Assembly (NCBI GenBank): GCA_913053915.1
Contig: CAJXGP010000207.1
Coordinates: 1 to 5,056 of the forward strand
DNA length: 5,056 bases
Direction: 5' to 3'
DNA from: an uncultured Ignavibacteriales bacterium
GTDB lineage: Bacteria; Bacteroidota; Ignavibacteria; Ignavibacteriales; Ignavibacteriaceae
Positions 1 to 5,056 of the stretch are shown in pieces. The first letter of the stretch is position 1; every line of letters starts with the position of its first letter. The notes under the pieces are model-generated. The model did not search any database. It was not told the DNA's origin and was given only the letters and a program-made list of their open reading frames with translations. The position numbers and the translations under genes were made by a program.

Positions 1-88
1 TACAAATCAATATTTTCTGCCAAATAATACACGAATATTTTTGCTAAGATACTAATTCTGTAAATCACACATTTTATTATTCATTGTC

Positions 89-189
89 AATTTTCCAAAT
101 AATTAGACTAATTGGAAATTAGGTCAAACTATATTAGATACATTATCTCAGCAAAAAATAAAAATTCATTATAATTATCTAATTAGACC
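89..189. repeat. Hairpin-forming inverted repeats downstream of the ATPase gene
   Basis: Two structures lie between the ATPase stop (194-196) and the window edge. Nearest the stop, ATTAGATA (133-140) pairs with TATCTAAT (176-183), flanked by GGTC (122-125) and GACC (186-189). This gives an interrupted stem with a loop of about 35 bases. Further on, AATTTTCCAA (89-98) pairs with TTGGAAATT (112-120) with one bulged base, and between the arms lies the palindrome AATTAGACTAATT (101-113). Neither is followed by a T-tract on the minus transcript. They may mark the 3' end of the transcript, but this is weak. The rest of 1-193 shows no gene. Confidence 0.25.
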
Positions 190-193
190 GGAT

Positions 194-610
194 TTATTCT
201 TTAAGATTTAATATAAGAATAGTTTCCGTACCCTCCGGAGTAATATTAAACTTCAACTCATCAGTATAAAATCGCATCAAATACACGCCTCTACCGGAAT
301 CCTTTAACAGATTTTCCGGTATAGTCGGATCCGGAACTTTCGAAGGATCAAACCCGTTTCCCTGGTCTTTTACCGTTATAATTAATTGCTGATTTTTTCT
401 CTCTACGGAAATTTTAACAAGTTTGCTCTTATCATTTTTATTTGCATGTATGATTGCGTTTGTTACAGCTTCCGTCACTGCAAGTAACAGTGAAGAGATC
501 TTTTCTTTATTAATATTTAGTTCAACTGAACAATAATTTACGAACTCTTCTACAATGATAAGATTATTTGGATCGCTTTCAATTTCGAGATAGAATTTAT
601 TCCGTATCAA
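194..610 (-). CDS. RsbW-type anti-sigma / serine kinase-like ATP-binding protein (GHKL fold)
   Basis: Small cytoplasmic protein of 138 residues, consisting of a single histidine-kinase-like ATPase domain. The N box is visible at residues 44-57 (AVTEAVTNAIIHAN, with E47 and N51). The G1 box is at 82-88 (DQGNGFD) and the G2 box at 105-113 (SGRGVYLMR). Length and motif order match the RsbW/SpoIIAB family, whose members bind a sigma factor or phosphorylate a STAS-domain antagonist on serine. No phospho-accepting histidine domain is present, so it is not an ordinary sensor kinase. The start is a TTG at 608-610: GGGA lies a few bases upstream, an in-frame stop lies just before that, and the nearby ATG is out of frame and closes at once. 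It sits 48 bp downstream of the barrel gene on the same strand and may share its transcript. No sigma factor, STAS protein or PP2C phosphatase is visible here, so its partner is unknown. The family call is firm; the cellular role is inferred. Confidence 0.88.
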   Translation of the reverse strand: MIRNKFYLEIESDPNNLIIVEEFVNYCSVELNINKEKISSLLLAVTEAVTNAIIHANKNDKSKLVKISVERKNQQLIITVKDQGNGFDPSKVPDPTIPENLLKDSGRGVYLMRFYTDELKFNITPEGTETILILNLKE

Positions 611-641
611 GATTTTCCCATAATTTTATAAACAAGATAAG

Positions 642-659
642 AAATTATTTAAATAATTT
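642..659. repeat. Perfect 18-bp A/T palindrome at the end of the barrel gene
   Basis: AAATTATTTAAATAATTT reads identically on both strands. It covers the last base of the barrel gene's stop codon and runs into the 48-bp gap before the ATPase gene. It contains no G or C, so any RNA hairpin would be weak, and no clean T-tract follows. It could be a weak transcript-end or processing structure, a protein-binding site, or chance in AT-rich DNA. Confidence 0.35.
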
Positions 660-2563
660 TAAAAATTCCAATTCATCTGCAGTGTTAAATTTGCTTGTTG
701 TTTATGAATCCCGTTTCTCATTGTTATAAATTCATACCAACCATAAAAATTAATATTCAACTTATTAGTTATAGAATAAGTAATTTCCGATAGAGGTGCT
801 ATGCTTTTATAACTGCTCGAAACAACTTTTTTTAATCCATTAAAGTTATAAGTAATTAGCGAATAATATCTGAGTCCAAGTGAAAACAGAATATTGTAAT
901 AATTTATTTGAAATTTAGGGATCGAAAAAATCTCTTGTAAATAACGGGTTGGTCTAGTTGAAAATGAAGCCCATTTTAGATCGCCTTGCTCGGATAATTT
1001 AATATACCCAAAGTGAATAAACGAAAAATCATTACTGATTTTTATAGAAGTTGAATCGGTGGCGGTATATTGACGAAAGGAATAGCTTCTAAAATCCGGG
1101 GTTAAAGCTTCAAAATCATAAACGGTATAATTCGCCGCAACTTCAAATTTGTTTGATGATTTTACAAAGCTTCCGTGATAATTACCCCCGGCTTCCAAAC
1201 TTAGGATTCTGTTAACATTATTGTTGGAACTTTTTTCCGAGTAGATATAAACTAAATGATTATATGTTCCCTGCGTATTAATAAATATATCAAAAAAAGG
1301 TGAAATTATTTTGGTATAACGCAACCGTATTATTGATAATAATACATCCCTGTCATCATAATTATTAATACTGGGAGTGTTATAAGTAAGTTTATTTTGA
1401 TAAAAACTAAAGCCCAATATATCGGATTTTGAAAAATTTATTATTCCAAATAAAGACGCCTCGTTTCTCACCGAATTATTATTCTTCCTGCTTTCTAATT
1501 TAGAACGTTCTTCATACAATATATCCCGTGCGCCCTTCAAATTTTTAGTTAAATGTTTTTCGTCACGCTCCGAGTGCGAGAACCGGAAAGTGCCGGTAAA
1601 TATTTTAGAGTGATATTTTATCGATGATACCAAAGCTACTTTTAACTCATCGATTTTAGTATCAAAAATGGATGGAGAAAGGATCAGTAAAGAATGATAT
1701 TTAGTATTTCTATCGATACTTCGCCAATTCACATTACCTTCTAAATTCATTGAAAAAATATTAAAAAGCTTGTCGTAGCGTAATTTATCCTGAAGTAAAT
1801 TTGAAGTTTCAATTCTGCTTTGTATGTTGTTAACAATTCCAAATTGTTTCGCAGTAATAGAGTCGGCAGTAAAATAAAAATCCTTCCTGTCTTGAAGATA
1901 TTTGATGTTTATGTAATTAGCAACATTTTCATTAAAATTATTGATAACTGAAAAATTGTAAAATCTTTGAGTGTTTTTTCGTGGGAAAATGTCTTCGTTT
2001 TTAAATTTCAATTTTGATATAATATTAAAATTAGACAGCCGCAAATTATTAATATAAGCCTCGGCTCCATATAATAATCCATTATTACTTTCTCCAATCT
2101 GACGATTATTGGAATATCCCAAAAAAGGAGAAATAATTATCTGTTTAAATGGATTGATAACTCCGAAAATCGTTGCATTGGAAGATGAAGCCTGATTTAT
2201 TTCTATTTTTCTGCTATCCGAATATATTTTATTAATTACTGCCGCTCCTATTCTTAATTTTTGGTTTAGCGTGTATGAGCCGGACAATTTGAATACATGT
2301 TCGTCTCTTGTACTCCGTTCGATAGAACGAGTAAAAGTTGAGTTATAATTTTCCGATAGATTAAATAAAAATTTATTTATTCTCTTATTATACAGGAAGC
2401 CGGTATTCAAAAAATATGTATTTAATTGTTTGTTAAATCTCGTTGAAAGAAAATTAATTTGATTATTTACCGGAATATATTTAAGGCTGTCTTCAGCTAC
2501 TTGCGCAAAAGTTTTAGGAATTATTATCGTTAGTAATATAATTATAAAAGCTTTGTTATTCAT
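659..2563 (-). CDS. Predicted outer-membrane beta-barrel protein, family not recognised
   Basis: 634 residues. Residues 1-20 form a Sec signal peptide: a lysine at 4, a hydrophobic run AFIIILLTIII, then likely signal-peptidase I cleavage after TFA, before QVAEDS. The mature part is almost entirely alternating polar/aromatic strands separated by Asn/Ser-rich turns. It contains no cysteine and ends in phenylalanine (MNWNF), the usual terminal aromatic of outer-membrane barrels. Examples of strand-like stretches are at about 91-110, 271-295, 320-330, 405-440, 470-482, 550-575 and 600-634. A highly charged stretch at about 329-366 breaks the pattern and is probably a surface loop or short helix. 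I see no TonB box, plug domain, OmpA-like domain or POTRA repeat, so it does not look like a TonB receptor or BamA-type protein. The ATG start is supported by the signal peptide; no strong ribosome-binding site precedes it. Upstream, on the same strand, is the FN3 lipoprotein; downstream is the RsbW-like gene. Localisation is well supported; function is unknown. Confidence 0.82.
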   Translation of the reverse strand: MNNKAFIIILLTIIIPKTFAQVAEDSLKYIPVNNQINFLSTRFNKQLNTYFLNTGFLYNKRINKFLFNLSENYNSTFTRSIERSTRDEHVFKLSGSYTLNQKLRIGAAVINKIYSDSRKIEINQASSSNATIFGVINPFKQIIISPFLGYSNNRQIGESNNGLLYGAEAYINNLRLSNFNIISKLKFKNEDIFPRKNTQRFYNFSVINNFNENVANYINIKYLQDRKDFYFTADSITAKQFGIVNNIQSRIETSNLLQDKLRYDKLFNIFSMNLEGNVNWRSIDRNTKYHSLLILSPSIFDTKIDELKVALVSSIKYHSKIFTGTFRFSHSERDEKHLTKNLKGARDILYEERSKLESRKNNNSVRNEASLFGIINFSKSDILGFSFYQNKLTYNTPSINNYDDRDVLLSIIRLRYTKIISPFFDIFINTQGTYNHLVYIYSEKSSNNNVNRILSLEAGGNYHGSFVKSSNKFEVAANYTVYDFEALTPDFRSYSFRQYTATDSTSIKISNDFSFIHFGYIKLSEQGDLKWASFSTRPTRYLQEIFSIPKFQINYYNILFSLGLRYYSLITYNFNGLKKVVSSSYKSIAPLSEITYSITNKLNINFYGWYEFITMRNGIHKQQANLTLQMNWNF

Positions 2564-2644
2564 TAATATATCGAAAGTGCAATCGATTATAGAATTATTA
2601 TTAGATAAAAAAAAGCAGGCTACAAGAAAATCATGTAATTTTAA

Positions 2645-2814
2645 TTATTCAGTCGCGTTGTCCAAAACTTTATCGATTTATTTACTTTCGATTCCGCCTT
2701 TCCGTATTTGATTCAATACGAAAAATATATCAAGAGTTTCTCGTTGTTAGTATTAAAGATTTATACGCCGCTTTTAATGCTTTAAAGTTTTTCGTAATAA
2801 TCCAATTCTTTCAT
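2645..2814 (-). pseudogene. Possible decayed coding fragment of about 55 codons, identity unknown
   Basis: Read on the minus strand from an ATG at 2812-2814, three short frames join into protein-like text. The first is MKELDYYEK, then after one shift NFKALKAAYKSLILTT, then after another shift IFFVLNQIRKGGIESK. An internal TAA follows, then IDKVLDNATE and a final TAA at 2645-2647. The pieces are in order with little overlap, which is what two frameshifts and one nonsense change in an old gene would give. The sense of coding is judged by eye only, and short runs like these can arise by chance. No family is recognised. A palindromic repeat lies directly upstream, so the 5' part, if there was one, may have been lost there. 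Confidence 0.22.
2657..2667 (+). repeat. Left arm of a perfect 11-bp inverted repeat (GTTGTCCAAAA)
   Basis: GTTGTCCAAAA here is matched in inverse by TTTTGGACAAC at 2931-2941, bracketing a 285-bp segment. The arms do not extend cleanly beyond 11 bp. The bracketed segment contains the 80-bp palindrome and most of the possible decayed coding fragment, which would suit the ends of a small non-autonomous mobile element. Chance pairing is possible. Confidence 0.4.
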
Positions 2815-2840
2815 GAGTTTGTACAAAAAGTAATTTTTAC

Positions 2841-2920
2841 TGTCATTCTGAGAAACGGAGCAACGGAGAAGCTGAAAATTTACGTTATTAAAGGCCTTCT
2901 TCGCTTATCTCAAAATGACA
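2841..2920. repeat. 80-bp dispersed-type palindromic repeat (TGTCATTCTGAG ... CTCAAAATGACA)
   Basis: The outer arms, TGTCATTCTGAG (2841-2852) and CTCAAAATGACA (2909-2920), pair at 11 of 12 positions. Inside them the left arm continues with CGGAGCAACGGAGAAGC. The right arm, read in reverse complement, continues with AAGCGAAGAAGGC. This gives a longer imperfect stem with a loop near 2873-2888. The left arm carries a small internal duplication (AAACGGAG, then CAACGGAG, 2853-2868) that the right arm lacks. From memory, palindromes starting TGTCATTCTGAGCG and containing GAAGAATC-like cores recur many times in FCB and other bacterial genomes, in intergenic DNA. This copy looks like a diverged member. 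It has no coding capacity and would be moved in trans, if it is mobile at all. Confidence 0.6.
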
Positions 2921-2930
2921 AGCTCCGACT

Positions 2931-2941
2931 TTTTGGACAAC
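2931..2941 (-). repeat. Right arm of the 11-bp inverted repeat (TTTTGGACAAC)
   Basis: This is the exact reverse complement of 2657-2667. It lies 10 bp beyond the right end of the 80-bp palindrome. The 8-mer TCAGTCGC abuts the outer edge of the left arm (2649-2656) and recurs at 2975-2982. However, it does not abut this arm, so it is not a clean target-site duplication. Confidence 0.4.
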
Positions 2942-3056
2942 CTAGAATGGATATTTAATTTAGAATTTAATTTATCAGTCGCTGTTTTCCTGCTTATATT
3001 AGAATATATCTCACTAAAATGATCTTTCTCAAAAGTTGACCTATAGATCAAATCTA

Positions 3057-3115
3057 TTGTTAATATTCAATCTAAAGTTAACTTTGAAATGCCGATTAAT
3101 TATCTTTATTAACAA
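3057..3115. repeat. Inverted repeats just past the lipoprotein stop; possible transcript-end structure
   Basis: TTGTTAATA (3057-3065) and TATTAACAA (3107-3115) pair perfectly over 9 bp. Between them lies the perfect 12-bp palindrome AAAGTTAACTTT (3074-3085). The pair begins three bases after the lipoprotein stop codon, a fitting place for a 3' end. The loop is long, the stem has only one G-C pair, and no T-tract follows, so it is not a standard intrinsic terminator. Confidence 0.25.
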
Positions 3116-3117
3116 AT

Positions 3118-4095
3118 CTACTGTTTTATTATGAATTTATAAAGTGGTGATACACTATTCGGTTCAATAGTTTGATGAGAATAGGTAGCAATTCTCCAAT
3201 AATAAGTTATGTTAGGTTGAATATAATTAGCGATAAAAGGGATTTGAATTGTATTATTAACAATGTTGGAATTAAATTTTTTTTGCCAAAATGTTCCGAA
3301 GAATTTATTATCTTGAACGATGATATTGTATGTAGTCGGTATTTTTATTGCAATAATTTTGAAATCCGGAAAGTAGTTTATTATGGAATTATCATGAGGG
3401 AAGATAAGTTTAGGAATGCCTAAAATCCGATCATTAACTTCAGAACTTTCTTTACTGATTAATCCGCCCTTATCCACAGCTTTTACTCTGTAATAATAAT
3501 CAGTGTATAAATTCAATCCGGTTGAGTCGGTAAAATTATTTATATAAGATATTCCGGTAAATATTGAACTATCCACAATAAAATTCGCCGTAGTATCCCG
3601 GTAGATTTTATAGTGCGAAACATCACTTTCAACAGCCGGGTCCCAATTTAAATAAACGGAAAGTTTACCTTGCCAATTTCTTGCATTAATTTGTAAATTT
3701 TTGGGAGCCTCCGGGGCATAGCGGTTGATAGGCTTGGCTGAAACGGGCAATGTTCTGAGGCTTTCTTTATTCCAAATATCGAGAGAGGCTATCTCATAAT
3801 AGTAGGTTGAATCATAAGACAACGAATCATCATAATAATAATTTTGAGAAGTAAAGCCGATTTTTGAGTAACGTGTTGAATCGGTACTTCTATAAATATT
3901 ATAGCCTTCTAAATCCAATCCCTTATTACGATGCCATAAAAGCAATACTTCTCCATCGGATGCATAATAAACTATTAAACCGGTAGGAACCGCAGGAGGA
4001 ATTCCAAGGTCTGTTTGATTGGTTGTAATCGGTCTTTCGCATCCATTGGATAATAGAATAAATGAAATTACTGAAAGTATAAAAATCGTTCGCAT
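3118..4095 (-). CDS. Surface or outer-membrane lipoprotein with fibronectin type III domains
   Basis: 325 residues from the ATG at 4093-4095. Residues 1-18 form a lipoprotein signal peptide (MRTIFILSVISFILLSNG) with the lipidated cysteine at 19. The box LSNGC is relaxed compared with the classical LxGC, as is common in Bacteroidota. The first FN3 module covers about 35-121 (PPAVPTGL start, W54, GYNIYRS, YYYEIASLD). The second covers about 127-222 (APEAPKNL start, LNWDP, HYKIYRD, YYYRVKAVD). A third Ig/FN3-like region runs from about 225 to the end (P-LIFPHDNSI, TYYWRIATYS). These domains bind proteins or sugars or act as spacers; I see no catalytic motif. The frame is open further upstream to a TTG at 4161, but that start would bury the signal peptide. 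No strong ribosome-binding site is present. An inexact FCB-type promoter reads on the minus strand (TTG at 4181-4183, TATTGTTTG at 4155-4163). The gene diverges from nuoA and is followed, after 554 bp, by the barrel gene. A surface partnership with the barrel is an inference. Confidence 0.85.
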   Translation of the reverse strand: MRTIFILSVISFILLSNGCERPITTNQTDLGIPPAVPTGLIVYYASDGEVLLLWHRNKGLDLEGYNIYRSTDSTRYSKIGFTSQNYYYDDSLSYDSTYYYEIASLDIWNKESLRTLPVSAKPINRYAPEAPKNLQINARNWQGKLSVYLNWDPAVESDVSHYKIYRDTTANFIVDSSIFTGISYINNFTDSTGLNLYTDYYYRVKAVDKGGLISKESSEVNDRILGIPKLIFPHDNSIINYFPDFKIIAIKIPTTYNIIVQDNKFFGTFWQKKFNSNIVNNTIQIPFIANYIQPNITYYWRIATYSHQTIEPNSVSPLYKFIIKQ

Positions 4096-4234
4096 CTTTA
4101 GTATATTAATTATAATTAATAATTTTTTATAAAATAAAAATATGCAGATGCGACCAAACAATAAAGCACAACATTTCGGGCAAAAACAATCGGAAAAGAA
4201 ATTCAGCTAATAATGTAATGTGTGTCTCTTTGAA

Positions 4235-4265
4235 TTGACAATAAACCATTTTTTGGATAGTTTTG
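4235..4265 (+). promoter_or_regulatory. Probable nuo operon promoter
   Basis: TTGACA (4235-4240) is followed after 17 bp by TAGTTT (4258-4263). The same site reads as a Bacteroidota-type promoter, TTG then TAGTTTTG (4258-4265, matching TAnnTTTG exactly) with 20 bp between. Transcription would start near 4270-4273, giving a leader of about 20 bases before the nuoA ATG. The leader is A-rich (AAATAAAGAAACTGAATA) without a clear Shine-Dalgarno, as is usual in this group. Confidence 0.6.
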
Positions 4266-4292
4266 TTTGATAAAAAATAAAGAAACTGAATA

Positions 4293-4661
4293 ATGCTTTT
4301 AGAATATATTCCAATTTTTCTGGTTATAGCAATTGCGATAATTTTTGCAACGATGAGTGTTGCAGCATCAAAAATGTTTGGACCCCAACGCCCTTCGGAA
4401 GAGAAACTTTCTACGTATGAAAGCGGTATGAAACCTATAGGGACAACTAAAGAACGGATCTCGGTAAAATACTATATGGTAGGAATGTTTTTCATCATTT
4501 TCGATCTGGAAGTAATTTATGTTTATCCCTGGGCGGTAGAATTTAGAAAAATGTATGCTGAGAACGGAATTTCAGTTTTTGTTTCGATGATTATATTCTT
4601 AGTTGTATTGGAAATAGGTTATTTATATGCATATAAGAAGGGCGGTTTTAAATGGGACTAG
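4293..4661 (+). CDS. nuoA: NADH-quinone oxidoreductase subunit A (complex I, ND3 homologue)
   Basis: 122 residues, a normal length for NuoA. This inner-membrane subunit of proton-pumping complex I borders the quinone site and helps couple quinone reduction to proton transport. Three membrane helices are visible at about 6-26, 60-80 and 93-113. The long conserved loop after helix 1 carries YESG (42-45; mitochondrial ND3 has YECG here), then [20 protein letters not shown]. The FDLE motif holds the conserved acidic pair D71 and E73, followed by VYPWA. E107 lies in helix 3, where the family keeps a glutamate, and the protein ends in the usual KWD. The ATG at 4293 follows a good promoter and starts directly before helix 1. 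The gene overlaps nuoB by 10 bp, which indicates translational coupling in a nuo operon. Confidence 0.97.
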   Translation: MLLEYIPIFLVIAIAIIFATMSVAASKMFGPQRPSEEKLSTYESGMKPIGTTKERISVKYYMVGMFFIIFDLEVIYVYPWAVEFRKMYAENGISVFVSMIIFLVVLEIGYLYAYKKGGFKWD

Positions 4662-5056
4662 AAGCTAAACTTCCATACGATGGATTTTTAACTACAAAGT
4701 TAGATACAATAATCGCGTGGGCTAGAAAGAACTCCGTATGGCCGATGCCGATGGGAATATCTTGTTGTGCAATCGAAATGATGGCTGCCGGTGATCCCAG
4801 ATATGATATAGCTAGATTCGGCTCTGAAGTGATGAGATTTACACCGCGCCAATGCGATTTAATGATTGTAGCAGGAACTGTTAATTATAAAATGTCCCAC
4901 GTAGTTAGAAAAATTTATGACCAGATGCCCGATCCTAAATGGGTAATTGCTATGGGCGCTTGTACTTCATCCGGCGGGATATACCGTTCGTATCCGGTAG
5001 TCCAAGGCATCGATCAATTTTTACCCGTTGATGTGTATTTAACCGGTTGTCCGCCT
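4652..5056 (+). CDS. nuoB: NADH-quinone oxidoreductase subunit B (complex I, PSST homologue), 3' end outside window
   Basis: The first 135 residues are present and the frame is open at the window edge. NuoB sits in the connecting arm of complex I and holds cluster N2, which passes electrons to quinone. All four N2 ligands are present: the tandem pair C38-C39 ([10 protein letters not shown]), C104 (MGACTSSGG) and C133 (GCPP). Their spacing, 65 and 29 residues after C39, equals that of E. coli NuoB. Other family hallmarks are [21 protein letters not shown] in two parts (55-66 and 67-75), [14 protein letters not shown] and FLPVDVY. The N-terminus is short compared with E. coli, as in many FCB and other bacterial homologues. 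The ATG at 4652 overlaps the end of nuoA, and AAGAAGG at 4635-4641 offers a usable ribosome-binding site. About 25-60 residues are probably missing beyond the edge. The gene stands alone rather than being fused to nuoC or nuoD within the visible part. Confidence 0.97.
   Translation, partial: MGLEAKLPYDGFLTTKLDTIIAWARKNSVWPMPMGISCCAIEMMAAGDPRYDIARFGSEVMRFTPRQCDLMIVAGTVNYKMSHVVRKIYDQMPDPKWVIAMGACTSSGGIYRSYPVVQGIDQFLPVDVYLTGCPP

Larger units (their letters stand above)
2564..3117. other. 554-bp gap without an intact gene; repeat-rich
   Basis: No intact gene is visible on either strand. From left to right it contains several features. There is a run of eight A (2607-2614; U on the minus transcript) next to a weak imperfect stem (2621-2637). 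Next is one arm of an 11-bp inverted repeat (2657-2667), within the possible decayed coding fragment. A palindromic repeat follows (2841-2920), then the second arm (2931-2941), a 12-bp-period A/T direct repeat (2953-2976), and inverted repeats (3057-3115) just past the lipoprotein stop. The promoter of the barrel gene should lie at the left end. TATAAT reads on the minus strand at 2586-2591, but without a convincing upstream element. Confidence 0.7.

Noticed and set aside
36..43. TATTTTTG as a plus-strand FCB-type promoter
   Set aside because: There is no upstream TTG at the right spacing and no plus-strand gene downstream. It is likely a chance match in AT-rich DNA.
2607..2637. Intrinsic terminator on the minus strand (stem 2621-2637, U8 from 2614-2607)
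   Set aside because: The stem has only six pairs with an internal mismatch, and six bases separate it from the T-tract. It also sits just before the barrel gene start, so it is too weak to annotate as a terminator.
2703..2720. Hairpin CGTATT ... AATACG
   Set aside because: It is a perfect 6-bp stem with a 6-base loop, but no T-tract follows on either strand and nothing in the context gives it a role. Stems like this are common by chance.
2649..2982. 8-bp direct repeat TCAGTCGC at 2649-2656 and 2975-2982 as a target-site duplication
   Set aside because: The left copy abuts the 11-bp arm but the right copy is 33 bp away from its arm. One repeated 8-mer in a region this size is expected by chance.
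2915..3022. Plus-strand 35-codon open frame with a hydrophobic tail (MTSSDFLDNLEW...)
   Set aside because: It begins inside the palindromic repeat, has no ribosome-binding site, runs through a low-complexity A/T direct repeat, and matches nothing I know. It is likely chance.
3172..3423. Plus-strand open frame of 83 codons
   Set aside because: It lies entirely within the lipoprotein gene on the opposite strand. Its translation has no recognisable domain, whereas the minus-strand reading gives a lipobox and FN3 modules.
4096..4161. Upstream extension of the lipoprotein gene to a TTG start
   Set aside because: It would put 22 residues before a complete lipoprotein signal peptide and would use a rare start. 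The ATG at 4093-4095 is the better start.
1..5056. CRISPR arrays, tRNA or rRNA genes, riboswitches, intact transposase genes
   Set aside because: I looked for regularly spaced repeats, tRNA-like arms and known transposase motifs on both strands and saw none.

Overview
The window is AT-rich (roughly two-thirds A+T by eye). Several traits point to the Bacteroidota/Chlorobiota/Ignavibacteriota (FCB) side of the tree. Shine-Dalgarno sequences are weak or absent before most genes. A TAnnTTTG-type promoter element lies upstream of nuoA. There is a lipoprotein with a relaxed lipobox and fibronectin-III modules, and a large cysteine-free outer-membrane barrel. The species cannot be fixed from this sequence.

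Layout. Positions 1-193 hold no gene I can support, only weak hairpin-forming repeats. Three genes then lie on the minus strand, so they are transcribed right to left. In transcription order they are an FN3-domain lipoprotein (4095 to 3118), a predicted 634-residue outer-membrane beta-barrel (2563 to 659), and a small RsbW-type GHKL ATPase (610 to 194). The last two are 48 bp apart and may be cotranscribed. The lipoprotein is separated from the barrel gene by 554 bp (2564-3117) without an intact gene. That gap holds an 80-bp palindromic repeat with TGTCATTCTGAG-type ends, a possible decayed coding fragment, and a perfect 11-bp inverted repeat that brackets both. On the plus strand, diverging from the lipoprotein gene, a well-formed promoter (4235-4265) leads into nuoA (4293-4661) and nuoB (4652 to the window edge). 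This is the start of a respiratory complex I operon that continues outside the window.

How they work together. NuoA and NuoB are parts of the proton-pumping NADH:quinone oxidoreductase: NuoA is membrane subunit ND3, and NuoB carries the last iron-sulphur cluster, N2. All four N2 cysteine ligands are present. The minus-strand genes have no clear connection to respiration. The lipoprotein and barrel look like a cell-surface pair, and the ATPase resembles anti-sigma/switch kinases. A shared function for the three is only an inference from their order and direction.

I did not find a clearly new molecular system. The parts most worth a second look are the repeat-rich gap at 2564-3117 and the unnamed lipoprotein/barrel/ATPase cluster.
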